From positions 564,837-628,836 of the forward strand of contig NZ_BMFZ01000001.1 of assembly GCF_014639435.1 (NCBI RefSeq): 64,000 nucleotides of DNA, in the 5' to 3' direction. The position numbers were made by a program, and so were the translations under genes. Below the pieces are notes generated by a model. That model had not been told where the DNA came from. It searched no databases and saw nothing but the letters and a program-made list of their open reading frames with translations. Shown here piece by piece: positions 9,483-17,886 of the stretch. The DNA is from Hafnia psychrotolerans (GTDB lineage Bacteria; Pseudomonadota; Gammaproteobacteria; Enterobacterales; Enterobacteriaceae). Every line of letters begins with the position of its first letter. Within the stretch, counting starts at the first letter, position 1.

Positions 9483-10236
9483 TTTTTTTGGGCTTGAAGG
9501 CAAAAGAGTACTGATTACCTCCGGTACCCAAGGCGCGGGAGCTGCCACCGTGGCGTTGTTTAAGTCTCTGGGGGCTCAGGTGATGACCTGCGCTCGCCAT
9601 ACACCCGATTTCCCGATGGCAGACTTATCGACTGACGAAGGATGTGTTCAATTAGCCAAAGCCGCGCGGGAACACTTAGGTGGAATGGATATTATCGTTC
9701 ATATGCTTGGTGGCTCTTCATCACCCACGGGAGGATTCGCTGTATTGACGGATGAGTTGTGGCAGCGTGAGTTGGCGCTCAACCTTTTCGCGGCAGTACG
9801 TCTGGATCGCTTGCTTGTTCCAGAAATGGTGGCGAACAGAAATGGGGTGATTATCCATGTATCTTCAATCCAGCGTTTAATGCCGCTACCGGAGTCAACG
9901 ACGGCATACGCTGCGGCAAAAGCCGCGCTATCAACATACAGCAAAAGCCTGTCTAAAGAGGTCTCCCCAAAAGGGGTACGCGTTGTGACGGTATCACCCG
10001 GTTGGATTGAAACTGAAGCCGCTATAAGGTTTGCTGAGCGCCTTGCTGCACAGGAGGGGCTAGATTATGCAGGCAGTCAAAAAATCATCATGGATTCATT
10101 AGGTGGGATCCCAATTGGCCGTCCCTCTAAACCTGAGGAGGTTGCAAACCTTATTGCTTTTTTGGCCTCTAATCGTGCTGGCTCTATAACGGGAACCGAA
10201 TACATCATCGACGGGGGCACAGTCCCGACAGTGTAA
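9475..10236 (+). CDS. Short-chain dehydrogenase/reductase (SDR)
   Basis: A 253-residue classical SDR. The N-terminal dinucleotide-binding turn is a TSGTQGAG version of TGxxxGxG, the active-site Tyr and Lys are in TAYAAAKAA near residue 145, and the C-terminus has the family's [20 protein letters not shown] ending. It reduces or oxidises an unknown carbonyl/alcohol with NAD(P). It is the second gene of the LysR-linked pair. GGAG precedes the start inside the upstream gene. Confidence 0.85.
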   Translation: MTDFFGLEGKRVLITSGTQGAGAATVALFKSLGAQVMTCARHTPDFPMADLSTDEGCVQLAKAAREHLGGMDIIVHMLGGSSSPTGGFAVLTDELWQRELALNLFAAVRLDRLLVPEMVANRNGVIIHVSSIQRLMPLPESTTAYAAAKAALSTYSKSLSKEVSPKGVRVVTVSPGWIETEAAIRFAERLAAQEGLDYAGSQKIIMDSLGGIPIGRPSKPEEVANLIAFLASNRAGSITGTEYIIDGGTVPTV

Positions 10237-10399
10237 AAATACGCGTTGATATAAAAGCAGAGATAGCTAAACAGGTTCATTACCTCGATGTCGCGGTTGA
10301 ACCTGTTAGTAACAGGCAGGCCGAAACGTTGGATAAAAAGGCTGCTGGGGTTTAAGGCCGGAAGCACCGAAAACGCCGTCACCCCAAATCCAGCCAGTC

Positions 10400-10978
10400 T
10401 CAACGCGCCCTCAGCCCTGGCAGCAGCGACGTCAAGAGTCTCTCTAACGCTAATAATGCAGTATCAGGCGTCGGCTCAAACTGCGCCCGGATAATCGCCC
10501 CGTCTATTGCCAGCGCTATGGCCTGGGCATCCTTCTCACGTCTTTGGGTCGATGGTAATAAGTTCGCAATGACAGCAGTCATCTCCTGCTTATGACGTTG
10601 AGTGATTTCAACCACTTCTGGCATAACGCCTCCCAGCTCTCCGACACTGTTGATAAACGCGCACCCGCGAAAATGTGCATCGCTGAACCATTCAGCTAAC
10701 GTTGGAATAATCGCCGCGGCATGGCCACCATGAAACTGTAGCGAGTCCACGAACCACGCCATCCAACGCTGATGCCGGTACTCCAGATATTCACAGATAA
10801 GGATACTCTTGGCAGGAAAGTGGCGATAGAACGTGACCTTGGTGACGCCTGCCTCGGCAATCACACGGTCGATGCCTGTCGCACGTATCCCCTCCATATA
10901 GAACAGGTCATGCGCGGTCAGTAAGATGCGCTCCCGCGCTGAGAGGTTTTTCATTTCATGCATATCGATGATTTCCAT
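10400..10978 (-). CDS. TetR-family repressor
   Basis: A 192-residue TetR regulator. The HTH is in residues 15-60 (ARERILLTAHDLFYMEGIRATGIDRVIAEAGVTKVTFYRHFPAKS), and a variable ligand-binding domain follows. It is divergent from the DUF1348 gene, and the 83-bp gap holds two related palindromes (10988-11005 and 11023-11044). It most likely binds both to repress itself and its neighbour. Three in-frame ATGs occur within the first 9 codons and the true start is uncertain. The inducer is unknown. Confidence 0.85.
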   Translation of the reverse strand: MEIIDMHEMKNLSARERILLTAHDLFYMEGIRATGIDRVIAEAGVTKVTFYRHFPAKSILICEYLEYRHQRWMAWFVDSLQFHGGHAAAIIPTLAEWFSDAHFRGCAFINSVGELGGVMPEVVEITQRHKQEMTAVIANLLPSTQRREKDAQAIALAIDGAIIRAQFEPTPDTALLALERLLTSLLPGLRAR

Positions 10979-10987
10979 GTCACCCGT

Positions 10988-11005
10988 GTAGACAAGTCTG
11001 TCTAC
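10988..11005. promoter_or_regulatory. TetR operator candidate 1
   Basis: GTAGACA-AGTC-TGTCTAC: perfect 7-bp arms with a 4-bp spacer, 10 bp upstream of the tetR start. It shares its arms with the second palindrome at 11023, as expected for two sites of one dimeric repressor. Confidence 0.7.
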
Positions 11006-11022
11006 GTCGGATAGGCTTTCGC

Positions 11023-11044
11023 ATGTAGACAGTTCTGTCTACAT
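11023..11044. promoter_or_regulatory. TetR operator candidate 2
   Basis: Perfect palindrome with 10-bp arms (ATGTAGACAG / CTGTCTACAT) around TT, 18 bp upstream of the DUF1348 start codon. The GTAGACA half-site is the same as in the palindrome at 10988; the centres of the two sites are 37 bp apart. Confidence 0.75.
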
Positions 11045-11061
11045 GCTATCACAAGGAACCT

Positions 11062-11532
11062 ATGATGAAAACCAAGCCACCGCTGCCTCCTTTTACGCAA
11101 GAAACCGCGACACTGAAAGTGCGCATGGCCGAAGATGCCTGGAATACGTGCGACCCGGAGCGGGTTGTACCGGTGTATACAGAAGATACACACTGGCGTA
11201 ATCGTACCGATTTTCCCGTTGGGCATGAACAGGTGCGTCAGTTTCTTGAGCGCAAGTGGGCCAAAGAGCTCGAATATCGTTTGATCAAAGAATTGTGGGC
11301 CTGTTCGGAAAATCGCATTGCAGTGAGATTCGCCTACGAGTGGCACGACGCCTCCGGCCAGTGGTTTCGTTCCTACGGCAACGAGAACTGGGAGTTCGAC
11401 CCACAAGGCCTTATGCAATTGCGCTACGCCAGCATCAATGACCTACCGATTAAATCTGAAGAACGAAAATTTTATTGGCCACAAGGTCGGCGTCCCGACG
11501 ATCATCCAGGATTAAGTGCGCTTGGGCTCTAG
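11062..11532 (+). CDS. DUF1348 nuclear-transport-factor-2-like protein
   Basis: A 156-residue protein of the DUF1348/NTF2-like family. Typical features are the [21 protein letters not shown] segment (residues 45-65), [16 protein letters not shown] strands near 95-105, and the YASINDLPI and [13 protein letters not shown] segments at the C-terminus. It is a small cytosolic protein of unknown biochemical role, often paired with a TetR regulator as here. Two consecutive ATGs follow AAGGAACC; either may be used. Confidence 0.8.
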   Translation: MMKTKPPLPPFTQETATLKVRMAEDAWNTCDPERVVPVYTEDTHWRNRTDFPVGHEQVRQFLERKWAKELEYRLIKELWACSENRIAVRFAYEWHDASGQWFRSYGNENWEFDPQGLMQLRYASINDLPIKSEERKFYWPQGRRPDDHPGLSALGL

Positions 11533-11652
11533 CTTGTTTCAATAGCTCACTATTACACCTTCGGTAACGCCTATTCGTTTGCTCCCCGTGACGTCAACGG
11601 TTTAAGCATTAAACGGACGAGAACCTGTCGACCCGCACACTCGTTTCTCCTT

Positions 11653-11688
11653 TATACATCAAATGGCCATCATGCCATTTGATGTATA
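11653..11688. other. Perfect 15-bp inverted repeat in the 347-bp gap 11533-11879
   Basis: TATACATCAAATGGC and its exact reverse complement are separated by a 6-base loop. No T-run follows on either strand, so it is a weak terminator candidate and may be an operator or a small transposable palindrome. The rest of the gap holds no credible gene. Confidence 0.55.
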
Positions 11689-11831
11689 CCAAAATAGAAT
11701 GATTTCCCCTCTGTCCTTTATCAACTCGGAAGGACTTCCCCATAGGGAACTTCATCCCCGCACCTGATTGCAGACGGTTTTTGCACTCGGGTACAAGAAT
11801 TGTTTTCAGGCGAGATGACGGGGCACCATTA

Positions 11832-11869
11832 AGCGCCCTCGCTTTTCCGGCACGAAAAGCGAGGGCGCT
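11832..11869. terminator. 16-bp perfect stem-loop downstream of the idnD-like gene
   Basis: AGCGCCCTCGCTTTTC and its exact reverse complement flank a CGGCAC loop, 11 bp beyond the stop of the leftward operon. The very GC-rich stem suits a terminator or mRNA-end stabiliser, although no clear T-run follows. Confidence 0.6.
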
Positions 11870-11879
11870 GGGGCAGGTA

Positions 11880-12926
11880 TCAGAAGGTAATCTGCACTTT
11901 AGAGGAACGGGTTTTATCAGCGGCGGCAATCAGCGCTTCTTCAATGGATTCCGGTGCATATTCTGCGCTGAGTAACGGCAGCGGATTGATGCGACCGTCT
12001 TCCAGCCAGGAGACGGCGGTGGCAAATTCGTTGATGAAGCGGAATGAACCTACCCAGGTGATCTCTTTTACCAGCATCGGCATGACCGGATATTCCACGC
12101 TGGCCGCGCCCATGCCAACCTGCACGATGGTGCCGGAAGGGCGGGTGAACGCGACGGTAGACTGTATGGCCGCCGGGCTGCCGGAGGCTTCGAACACCAC
12201 GTCAAAATAGCCGCTGTTTACCTGATAGCGGTCCGCGCTGCCTTTCTCCATCGGATTGAATATGGCGTTTGCGCCCATTTCAGCCGCCAGTTCGAGACAG
12301 CGGGCGCTGACGTCGGAAGCGACAATTTCTGCGGCCCCTGAGCTGCGGGCGGCTGCCATGATCAGGCAACCAATCGGCCCCGCGCCAATCACCAGCACTT
12401 TTTTACCGACCAGTGTTCCGGCGACATTCACCGCGTGGATAGCCACAGCCGTGGGCTCGGCAAAGGCCATCACTTTAGGAGAGACTTTGCTGTAGGCAAA
12501 GCACTGGGTTTTTGTCGCCACAACGTATTCTGAAAATCCGCCGTTGATGTGCGGATTGAACTGCGCACTGCCCATAAAGCGCATGGTTTTGCACAGATTC
12601 TGTTTCCCTTCGAGACAAAATGCACAGTGATTGCACGGCTGCGACGGATTAACCGCGACGCGTTGACCGGCGTGGAAACCGGAATCTGCCGGCGCTTTTT
12701 CTATCACGCCGACAAACTCGTGGCCGACTACCATCGGGTGTTTAAGCACTGACATCCCGGCGCGTCCGTGCTGATAATAATGAATGTCAGAACCGCAGAT
12801 GCCGCCGCAGTCGACTTTCACCAGAATATCGCTGTCACTGTATTCCAGTTCGCGCTGTTCCACGCGCACGTCTTTTTCGCCATAAGCGAAACAGGCCTTA
12901 CAGGTAATCTTGTGTTGAATGCTCAT
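11880..12926 (-). CDS. idnD: Zinc-dependent L-idonate/L-gulonate 5-dehydrogenase-like enzyme
   Basis: A 348-residue medium-chain zinc alcohol dehydrogenase. GGICGSDIHYYQHG (near 40) and GHEFVG (near 70) carry catalytic zinc ligands, and four Cys in NPSQPCNHCAFCLEGKQNLC (near 95-115) form the structural zinc site. VLVIGAGPIGCL (near 180) is the NAD-binding loop. It closely resembles IdnD, which oxidises L-idonate to 5-keto-D-gluconate; relatives oxidise L-gulonate. The start overlaps the MFS stop (ATGA), so it is the last gene of an SDR-MFS-IdnD operon. The exact stereochemistry of the substrate cannot be read from sequence. Confidence 0.8.
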   Translation of the reverse strand: MSIQHKITCKACFAYGEKDVRVEQRELEYSDSDILVKVDCGGICGSDIHYYQHGRAGMSVLKHPMVVGHEFVGVIEKAPADSGFHAGQRVAVNPSQPCNHCAFCLEGKQNLCKTMRFMGSAQFNPHINGGFSEYVVATKTQCFAYSKVSPKVMAFAEPTAVAIHAVNVAGTLVGKKVLVIGAGPIGCLIMAAARSSGAAEIVASDVSARCLELAAEMGANAIFNPMEKGSADRYQVNSGYFDVVFEASGSPAAIQSTVAFTRPSGTIVQVGMGAASVEYPVMPMLVKEITWVGSFRFINEFATAVSWLEDGRINPLPLLSAEYAPESIEEALIAAADKTRSSKVQITF

Positions 12927-14293
12927 TTCAATGCCTCGGTGACTTTCTGCTGATTTGGGTCAGCACGATGCGGATTAGGAATATCGGATTTCGGCGGCAC
13001 GATCACTTCGATTTTGCCGACCAGAAAGGTGTAAGCCAGTAAACCGACCAGCGCGACGGCGGTGATGTACCACATGGCATACTGGAAATTGTTGGTGCGT
13101 TGCAGGATCACGCCGATGACAATCGGACTGACTATGCCGGAAAGGTTGCCGCAAATATTCAGGCAGCCGCCCATCGTGCCGATAAAATTACGCGGGATCA
13201 CATCGCTCCATACCACCCAGCCGAGATTGGAAAAAGCGTTGGCGAAGAACGCGATGGACAAGATGGCAATGGCGATAGTCGGTTGGTCTTCAAAGAAATT
13301 CACCAGGCAAATCACCATCGTCAGGCACAAACCGGCCATCACCGGCAGTTTGCGGGCAAAGGTGCGCGACTTGCCTTTTTTGAGTAGTACATCGCTTAGC
13401 GTGCCGCCGCACAGTACGCCCGCCATCGCCATCAGATACGGGAATGACGCGCCGATCCCGGCTTTGGTGATCGACAGATGCAGCCCTTTTTCCAGATAGA
13501 CGATGAACCAGGTCAGGAAAAAATAAAGCGTGGAGGAGCAGGCGAACTGCGCGATGAATAACCCCCAGATGGTGCGTTGTTTGAGGAAATACTTGATGTC
13601 TTTCCAGCGCACTTTCTCGCTCACGTTGGCCTGATTTTTCGAGCCAAAACCGCCGCCTTCGCGAATGTAATCCAGTTCCAGCTGATTGGTTCCGGTGCTG
13701 TTCTGCGGATCGCGGTATTTCATCAGCCAGTAAATGCCGAACAAAATGCCTGCGCCGCCGGAGAGGTAAAACGACATTTCCCAGCCATATTGTGCGACGA
13801 CATAAGAAAGTGCCGGAGTCAGCAGCGCCAGCCCGATGTATTGTGCGCTGGAATAAATGGCTGTGGCGCGCGCCCGTTCATGATCCGGGAACCAGGTGGC
13901 GATGATTTTGGTGTTCGACGGAAACGACGGCGCTTCCGCGATGCCAATCAGCGCGCGACAACCCAGCAGCATCAGGAATGACGCGGTGGCAGTGGTGAAC
14001 AGATGGTGCGACGAAAAGCCCATCATGAAGGTGAAAATGCTCCACAGAATAATGGCGCTGCCGTACAGAATACGTGAGCCGATGCGGTCCAGCACATAGC
14101 CCACAGGGATCTGGCTGGCAGCATAAAACCACGTAAACATCGAGAACAGCAGACCGAGCTGTGTGGCGCTCAGATCGAATTCGGACTGGATTTTACTGCC
14201 TGCAACGGACAGGTTGGCTCTGTCCATGTAGTTAATGGCCGTCACAATGAACAACAGCGACAGGATAAAGAATCGCGACTTTGTTGCTTTCAT
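12923..14293 (-). CDS. MFS sugar-acid transporter, anion:cation symporter (ACS) family
   Basis: A 456-residue MFS protein with 12 predicted membrane helices. NYMDRANLSVA in the first helix is the signature of the ACS family of glucarate, hexuronate and galactonate transporters, and GYVLDRIGSRILYG is the loop 2-3 motif. Located between the idnO-like and idnD-like genes, it probably imports L-idonate, L-gulonate or a related hexonate by proton symport. AGGA lies 7 bp before the ATG; 113 bp separate it from the upstream SDR gene. Confidence 0.8.
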   Translation of the reverse strand: MKATKSRFFILSLLFIVTAINYMDRANLSVAGSKIQSEFDLSATQLGLLFSMFTWFYAASQIPVGYVLDRIGSRILYGSAIILWSIFTFMMGFSSHHLFTTATASFLMLLGCRALIGIAEAPSFPSNTKIIATWFPDHERARATAIYSSAQYIGLALLTPALSYVVAQYGWEMSFYLSGGAGILFGIYWLMKYRDPQNSTGTNQLELDYIREGGGFGSKNQANVSEKVRWKDIKYFLKQRTIWGLFIAQFACSSTLYFFLTWFIVYLEKGLHLSITKAGIGASFPYLMAMAGVLCGGTLSDVLLKKGKSRTFARKLPVMAGLCLTMVICLVNFFEDQPTIAIAILSIAFFANAFSNLGWVVWSDVIPRNFIGTMGGCLNICGNLSGIVSPIVIGVILQRTNNFQYAMWYITAVALVGLLAYTFLVGKIEVIVPPKSDIPNPHRADPNQQKVTEALK

Positions 14294-14406
14294 TTGAGTG
14301 TCCTGGTCAGGTTTTGTTATTGGCTTTGTTCAATCAGGTGCAGGGTACCGCCCACGGCGCGAAACAGATGTCCGTGGGCAAAGTCTTTCAGGGAAAGTGT
14401 TGTCAC

Positions 14407-15177
14407 TTACAACACCGCCAGCCAGCCACCATCTACGTAGATGATTTGGCCGTTGATATAGTCGGAGGCGGAAGAGGACAGGAATACGGCCGTGCCGATC
14501 AGTTCCTGCGGTTTCCCCCAGCGTTTGGACGGGTTGCTGGCTTTCACCCAGCTGTCGAATTCCTTATTGTCGATCAGCGCCGTGTTCATGTCGGTGAGAA
14601 TGTAACCGGGGCCAATTGCGTTGGACTGAATGTTGAACTCCGCCCATTCGGCGGCCATCGAGCATGTCAGCATTTTGATGCCGCCTTTCGCCGCGGTATA
14701 GGGGGCGACGGTAGGGCGGGCGGCCTGACTGGTCAGCGAACCAATGTTGATGATTTTACCGCCCTGTCCACGGGCGATCATGCGTTTTGCCGCTGCGCGG
14801 GAAACGATAAAAGCGCTGGTGAGGTTGGTGTCAATCACGCGCTGCCATTGTTCCAGCTCCAGCTCTACCATCGGTTTGCGATACTGAATCCCGGCGTTGT
14901 TGATCAGTATATCCACCTGCAATCCCTGCGCTTCGAGGGCAGCGAAGGCGCTTTCTACCGCATCTTCGTGGGTCACGTCGAAGGCAAAACCGTGTGCCTG
15001 ATAACCCTGACTGCGCAGTGTCTGGACAGATTCCTGCAGCAGTTCTTCGCGGATATCATTGAGGATCACGCCAGCTCCTGCAGCCGCTAGTCCTTGTGCG
15101 TAAGCAAAACCTAAACCTCGGGCAGAACCCGTGACCAGCGCCGTTTTCCCGGTTAAATCAAATAAAGCAGCAGACAT
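14407..15177 (-). CDS. idnO: SDR gluconate 5-dehydrogenase-like enzyme
   Basis: A 256-residue classical SDR. TGSARGLGFAYA (near 16) binds NAD(P), NNAGIQYR (near 92) follows, and the catalytic Ser is in INIGSLTSQ, with Tyr and Lys in APYTAAKGG (near 158-162). It matches the IdnO group, which reduces 5-keto-D-gluconate to D-gluconate. With the IdnD-like enzyme this gives L-idonate to D-gluconate, a possible substrate of the divergent ManD-family dehydratase. GAGGATTTATC precedes the ATG. It is the first gene of the leftward operon. Confidence 0.8.
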   Translation of the reverse strand: MSAALFDLTGKTALVTGSARGLGFAYAQGLAAAGAGVILNDIREELLQESVQTLRSQGYQAHGFAFDVTHEDAVESAFAALEAQGLQVDILINNAGIQYRKPMVELELEQWQRVIDTNLTSAFIVSRAAAKRMIARGQGGKIINIGSLTSQAARPTVAPYTAAKGGIKMLTCSMAAEWAEFNIQSNAIGPGYILTDMNTALIDNKEFDSWVKASNPSKRWGKPQELIGTAVFLSSSASDYINGQIIYVDGGWLAVL

Positions 15178-15226
15178 GATAAATCCTCATCGTGGAGAGT
15201 GTTCAGAACGTCATCAGATTCAATCC

Positions 15227-15234
15227 TGTATGAC
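15227..15234. promoter_or_regulatory. GntR half-site in the 380-bp idnO-manD divergent gap
   Basis: TGTATGAC matches one arm of the palindrome at 17782-17803 upstream of the second MFS gene. A GTCAT element lies 18 bp to its left, giving a wide imperfect inverted repeat. The gap 15178-15560 otherwise holds AT-rich promoter-like sequence and no credible gene. Confidence 0.4.
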
Positions 15235-15560
15235 ATCAGTCGTGTTTAAACTGATGCATGGTTCTTTTTAAATCAATTGGAAACTTGTTTTTTTGCCATC
15301 CGCTTCACAAAATTTATGGTTTACATCTTATTTGTTTAATCTTTATATTTTAAATACAGTAACTTAATGAATATCACCACAAATTATGATCAAGTGCACA
15401 AAATCAGCCCTGCCCGCTTTGGCTACATTTTTTTCGATGATATAAGTGAATTAACTTGTAGGACGACAGTTGAGTTGATAGATATAAAAAGAGATTGCGG
15501 CCAGCGCCGCACTTTTAATGACAACGTTATCGGGTCTGACATACATATTAAGGAGTTACT

Positions 15561-16814
15561 GTGAGTAATCTGAAAATCACCGCGGTGAAAACCATTCTGA
15601 CGGCACCCGGCGGTATCGATCTCGCGGTGGTGAAAGTGGAAACCAATCAGCCGGGCCTTTACGGTTTAGGCTGCGCCACGTTTACCCAGCGCATTCATGC
15701 GGTGAAAACCGCTATCGATGAGTACATGGAGCCGTTTTTAATCGGCAAAGATCCAACGCGTATTGAAGATATCTGGCAGTCTGCGTGCGTCAGCGGTTAC
15801 TGGCGCAGCGGGCCTATCATGAACAACGCACTGTCCGGCGTGGATATGGCGCTGTGGGATATCAAAGGCAAGCTGGCCGGAATGCCGGTCTATGAGCTGC
15901 TGGGTGGAAAATGCCGCGACGGCATTCCGCTGTATGTGCACACCGATGGCGGCGACGAGTTTGAAGTCGAAGACAATATCCGGGCGCGTATGGAGGAAGG
16001 TTACCAGTACGTGCGCTGCCAGATGGGGATGTACGGCGGGGCGGGCACCGACGACATGAAGCTTATCGCCACCCGTCTGGCACGGGCAAAAAACATTTTG
16101 CCAAAACGCTCGCCGCGCACCAGTACGCCGGGGATTTATTTTGACCCGGAATCCTATGTGAAAAGCGTGCCGCGCCTGTTTGATCATCTGCGTAATAAAC
16201 TCGGGTTTGGCATCGAATTTATCCACGACGTTCACGAACGCGTGCAGCCGATTGCATCCGTTCAGCTGGCGAAAACGCTCGAGCAATATCAGTTGTTTTA
16301 TCTTGAGGATCCGGTCGCACCGGAGAATATCGAATGGCTGAAGATGCTGCGCCAGCAGTCTTCCACCCCGATTTCGATGGGTGAGCTGTTTACCAACGTC
16401 AATGACTGGAAGCCGCTGATCACCCACAACCTGATCGACTATATCCGTTGTCATGTCAGCACGATTGGCGGCATCACTCCGGCGAAGAAACTGGCGACGC
16501 TCAGCGAACTGCACGGCGTGCGAACCGCATGGCACGGGCCGGGTGATATTTCACCGGTCGGTGTCTGTGCCAATCTACATCTCGACATGAGCGTAACCAA
16601 CTTCGGCATTCAGGAATACACGCCGGTTAATGATGCGCTGCGCGAGGTGTTCCCAGGCTGTGCGGAAATCGATCAGGGCTACGCCTATCTGAGCGACCGC
16701 CCTGGGCTGGGGATTGATATCGACGAGAAGAAAGCGGCGCAGTATCCCTGCGTCGGCGGTATTCCTTCCTGGACGATGGCGCGTACGCCGGATGGTACGG
16801 CGTCACGCCCGTAA
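15561..16814 (+). CDS. manD: ManD/RspA-family dehydratase, enolase superfamily
   Basis: A 417-residue member of the D-mannonate dehydratase group (E. coli RspA type). The N-terminal enolase capping domain is followed by a barrel with metal ligands in IEFIHDVHER, FYLEDPVAPEN and SMGELFTN. RTAWHGPGD near the C-terminus carries the catalytic His. RspA-type members are low-efficiency mannonate/gluconate dehydratases, making 2-keto-3-deoxygluconate, and are linked in the literature to L-gulonate and L-idonate catabolism. The neighbours here fit that. The start is GTG, with AAGGAG 6 bp upstream. It is divergent from idnO and followed by a strong stem-loop. Confidence 0.82.
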   Translation: MSNLKITAVKTILTAPGGIDLAVVKVETNQPGLYGLGCATFTQRIHAVKTAIDEYMEPFLIGKDPTRIEDIWQSACVSGYWRSGPIMNNALSGVDMALWDIKGKLAGMPVYELLGGKCRDGIPLYVHTDGGDEFEVEDNIRARMEEGYQYVRCQMGMYGGAGTDDMKLIATRLARAKNILPKRSPRTSTPGIYFDPESYVKSVPRLFDHLRNKLGFGIEFIHDVHERVQPIASVQLAKTLEQYQLFYLEDPVAPENIEWLKMLRQQSSTPISMGELFTNVNDWKPLITHNLIDYIRCHVSTIGGITPAKKLATLSELHGVRTAWHGPGDISPVGVCANLHLDMSVTNFGIQEYTPVNDALREVFPGCAEIDQGYAYLSDRPGLGIDIDEKKAAQYPCVGGIPSWTMARTPDGTASRP

Positions 16815-16826
16815 AGGCGGGAAAGG

Positions 16827-16858
16827 CTCAGCGCCAGAGTGCAAATTCTGGCGCTGAG
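16827..16858. terminator. Convergent terminator between manD and the GntR gene
   Basis: A perfect 12-bp stem CTCAGCGCCAGA / TCTGGCGCTGAG around an 8-base loop, lying in the 50-bp gap between two convergent genes. Confidence 0.65.
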
Positions 16859-16866
16859 TGTGGCGG

Positions 16867-17598
16867 TTATTTGGTGTCCGGCAGGGACTGCTTGAGCTTT
16901 TCGATGGCAGTCACGTTGTCGGACATCGCGTCATTGAGCACGGCAACCGCCGTTGAAGAGTCGCGGTTTTTGATCGCCATAAACACTTTGATGTGCGCTT
17001 CGACACTTTCCAGCGTGATACCCAGCGCACGGTTCAGCTCTTCCAGATAGTAGTAATAAATATCTTTGATCGAGTTCATCACGTTGTAGAACACTTTGTT
17101 CTGTGAGGCTTTGGCGATCGCCAGATGAAAATCAAAGTCGGCCTGCGAGTACTTTTTATAATCGTCTCTATTAACCAGCATGCGGTTCAGCGCCTGTTCC
17201 AGCGCGGTAATGTCCTCCGCCGTGGCGTTAATCACCGCCAGTTCCATGCACTTAAATTCCACTGTCTGGCGGAACACCATCATGTCGTGAAACTCTTCGC
17301 GGCTCAGATGCATGATCGGCTGTTGTTCATTGAGCAGGGTTTGCTGATTGATGTTCTTGCTGACAAAACTGCCTTTGCCTTGCTGCGTCACCACGATGCC
17401 AAGATCGCGTAGCCGTTGTACTGCACTGCGGATGCTGACGCGGCTGACGTTAAACGACGCGGTCAGCTCCGCTTCTGACGGGAGTTTGCTGCCCGGCGGC
17501 CAGCTGCCATCGAGCAGCTTTTCCTTGATTTGATCGTAAACCGCATTCACTACGTTGTGCTTTTGGATCGATTGAATACTCATCTTGTCGGTCGCCAT
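16867..17598 (-). CDS. GntR-family regulator with FCD ligand domain
   Basis: A 243-residue FadR-subfamily regulator. The N-terminal winged HTH (residues 10-75: VYDQIKEKLLDGSWPPGSKLPSEAEL... SRVSIRSAVQRLRDLGIV) is followed by an all-helical FCD domain with metal-binding His and Asp residues (DFDFHLAIAKAS). FCD regulators usually sense sugar acids. Lying between manD and the second MFS gene, it is the likely regulator of the whole hexonate locus; the palindrome at 17782 is its probable site. AGGA sits 7 bp before the ATG. Confidence 0.85.
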   Translation of the reverse strand: MATDKMSIQSIQKHNVVNAVYDQIKEKLLDGSWPPGSKLPSEAELTASFNVSRVSIRSAVQRLRDLGIVVTQQGKGSFVSKNINQQTLLNEQQPIMHLSREEFHDMMVFRQTVEFKCMELAVINATAEDITALEQALNRMLVNRDDYKKYSQADFDFHLAIAKASQNKVFYNVMNSIKDIYYYYLEELNRALGITLESVEAHIKVFMAIKNRDSSTAVAVLNDAMSDNVTAIEKLKQSLPDTK

Positions 17599-17781
17599 AA
17601 GTTGTCCTACAACAGGCAGAGATATAGCACGTCAGCGGGCGGGTGTGAAGTTATCGTGCCGTTTTTTGCGGTCTTAGGAAGAAGAAGACCGCAATAACTA
17701 TTTTTTGTGACTGAGATTTCAATTCTTCATTTTGATGATTGCCGGACGCATTTTAGTGATGCATTTTTAATCTTGAATGAT

Positions 17782-17803
17782 GTCATACAAGTTAATGTAT
17801 GAC
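17782..17803. promoter_or_regulatory. GntR operator candidate upstream of the second MFS gene
   Basis: GTCATACA-AGTTAA-TGTATGAC: perfect 8-bp arms with a 6-bp spacer, in the divergent gap between the GntR gene and the MFS gene and about 84 bp before the MFS start. The TGTATGAC arm recurs at 15227 upstream of idnO/manD, consistent with one regulator for both promoters. Confidence 0.65.
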
Positions 17804-17886
17804 AGGTTGCTACAAATACGATCACCCTAAAAACGCGGCCAAAGGGCACTCTGACCGTTTAAAAATAACTCGTAGAGAACTGACAC

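Noticed and set aside
11609..11929. Possible 106-residue leftward gene over the idnD stop
   Set aside because: It overlaps the idnD 3' end and two hairpins, and the protein looks like low-quality translation of non-coding sequence.
15367..15564. Possible 65-residue gene upstream of manD
   Set aside because: No ribosome site, no recognisable motif, overlaps the manD start and covers the divergent promoter region.
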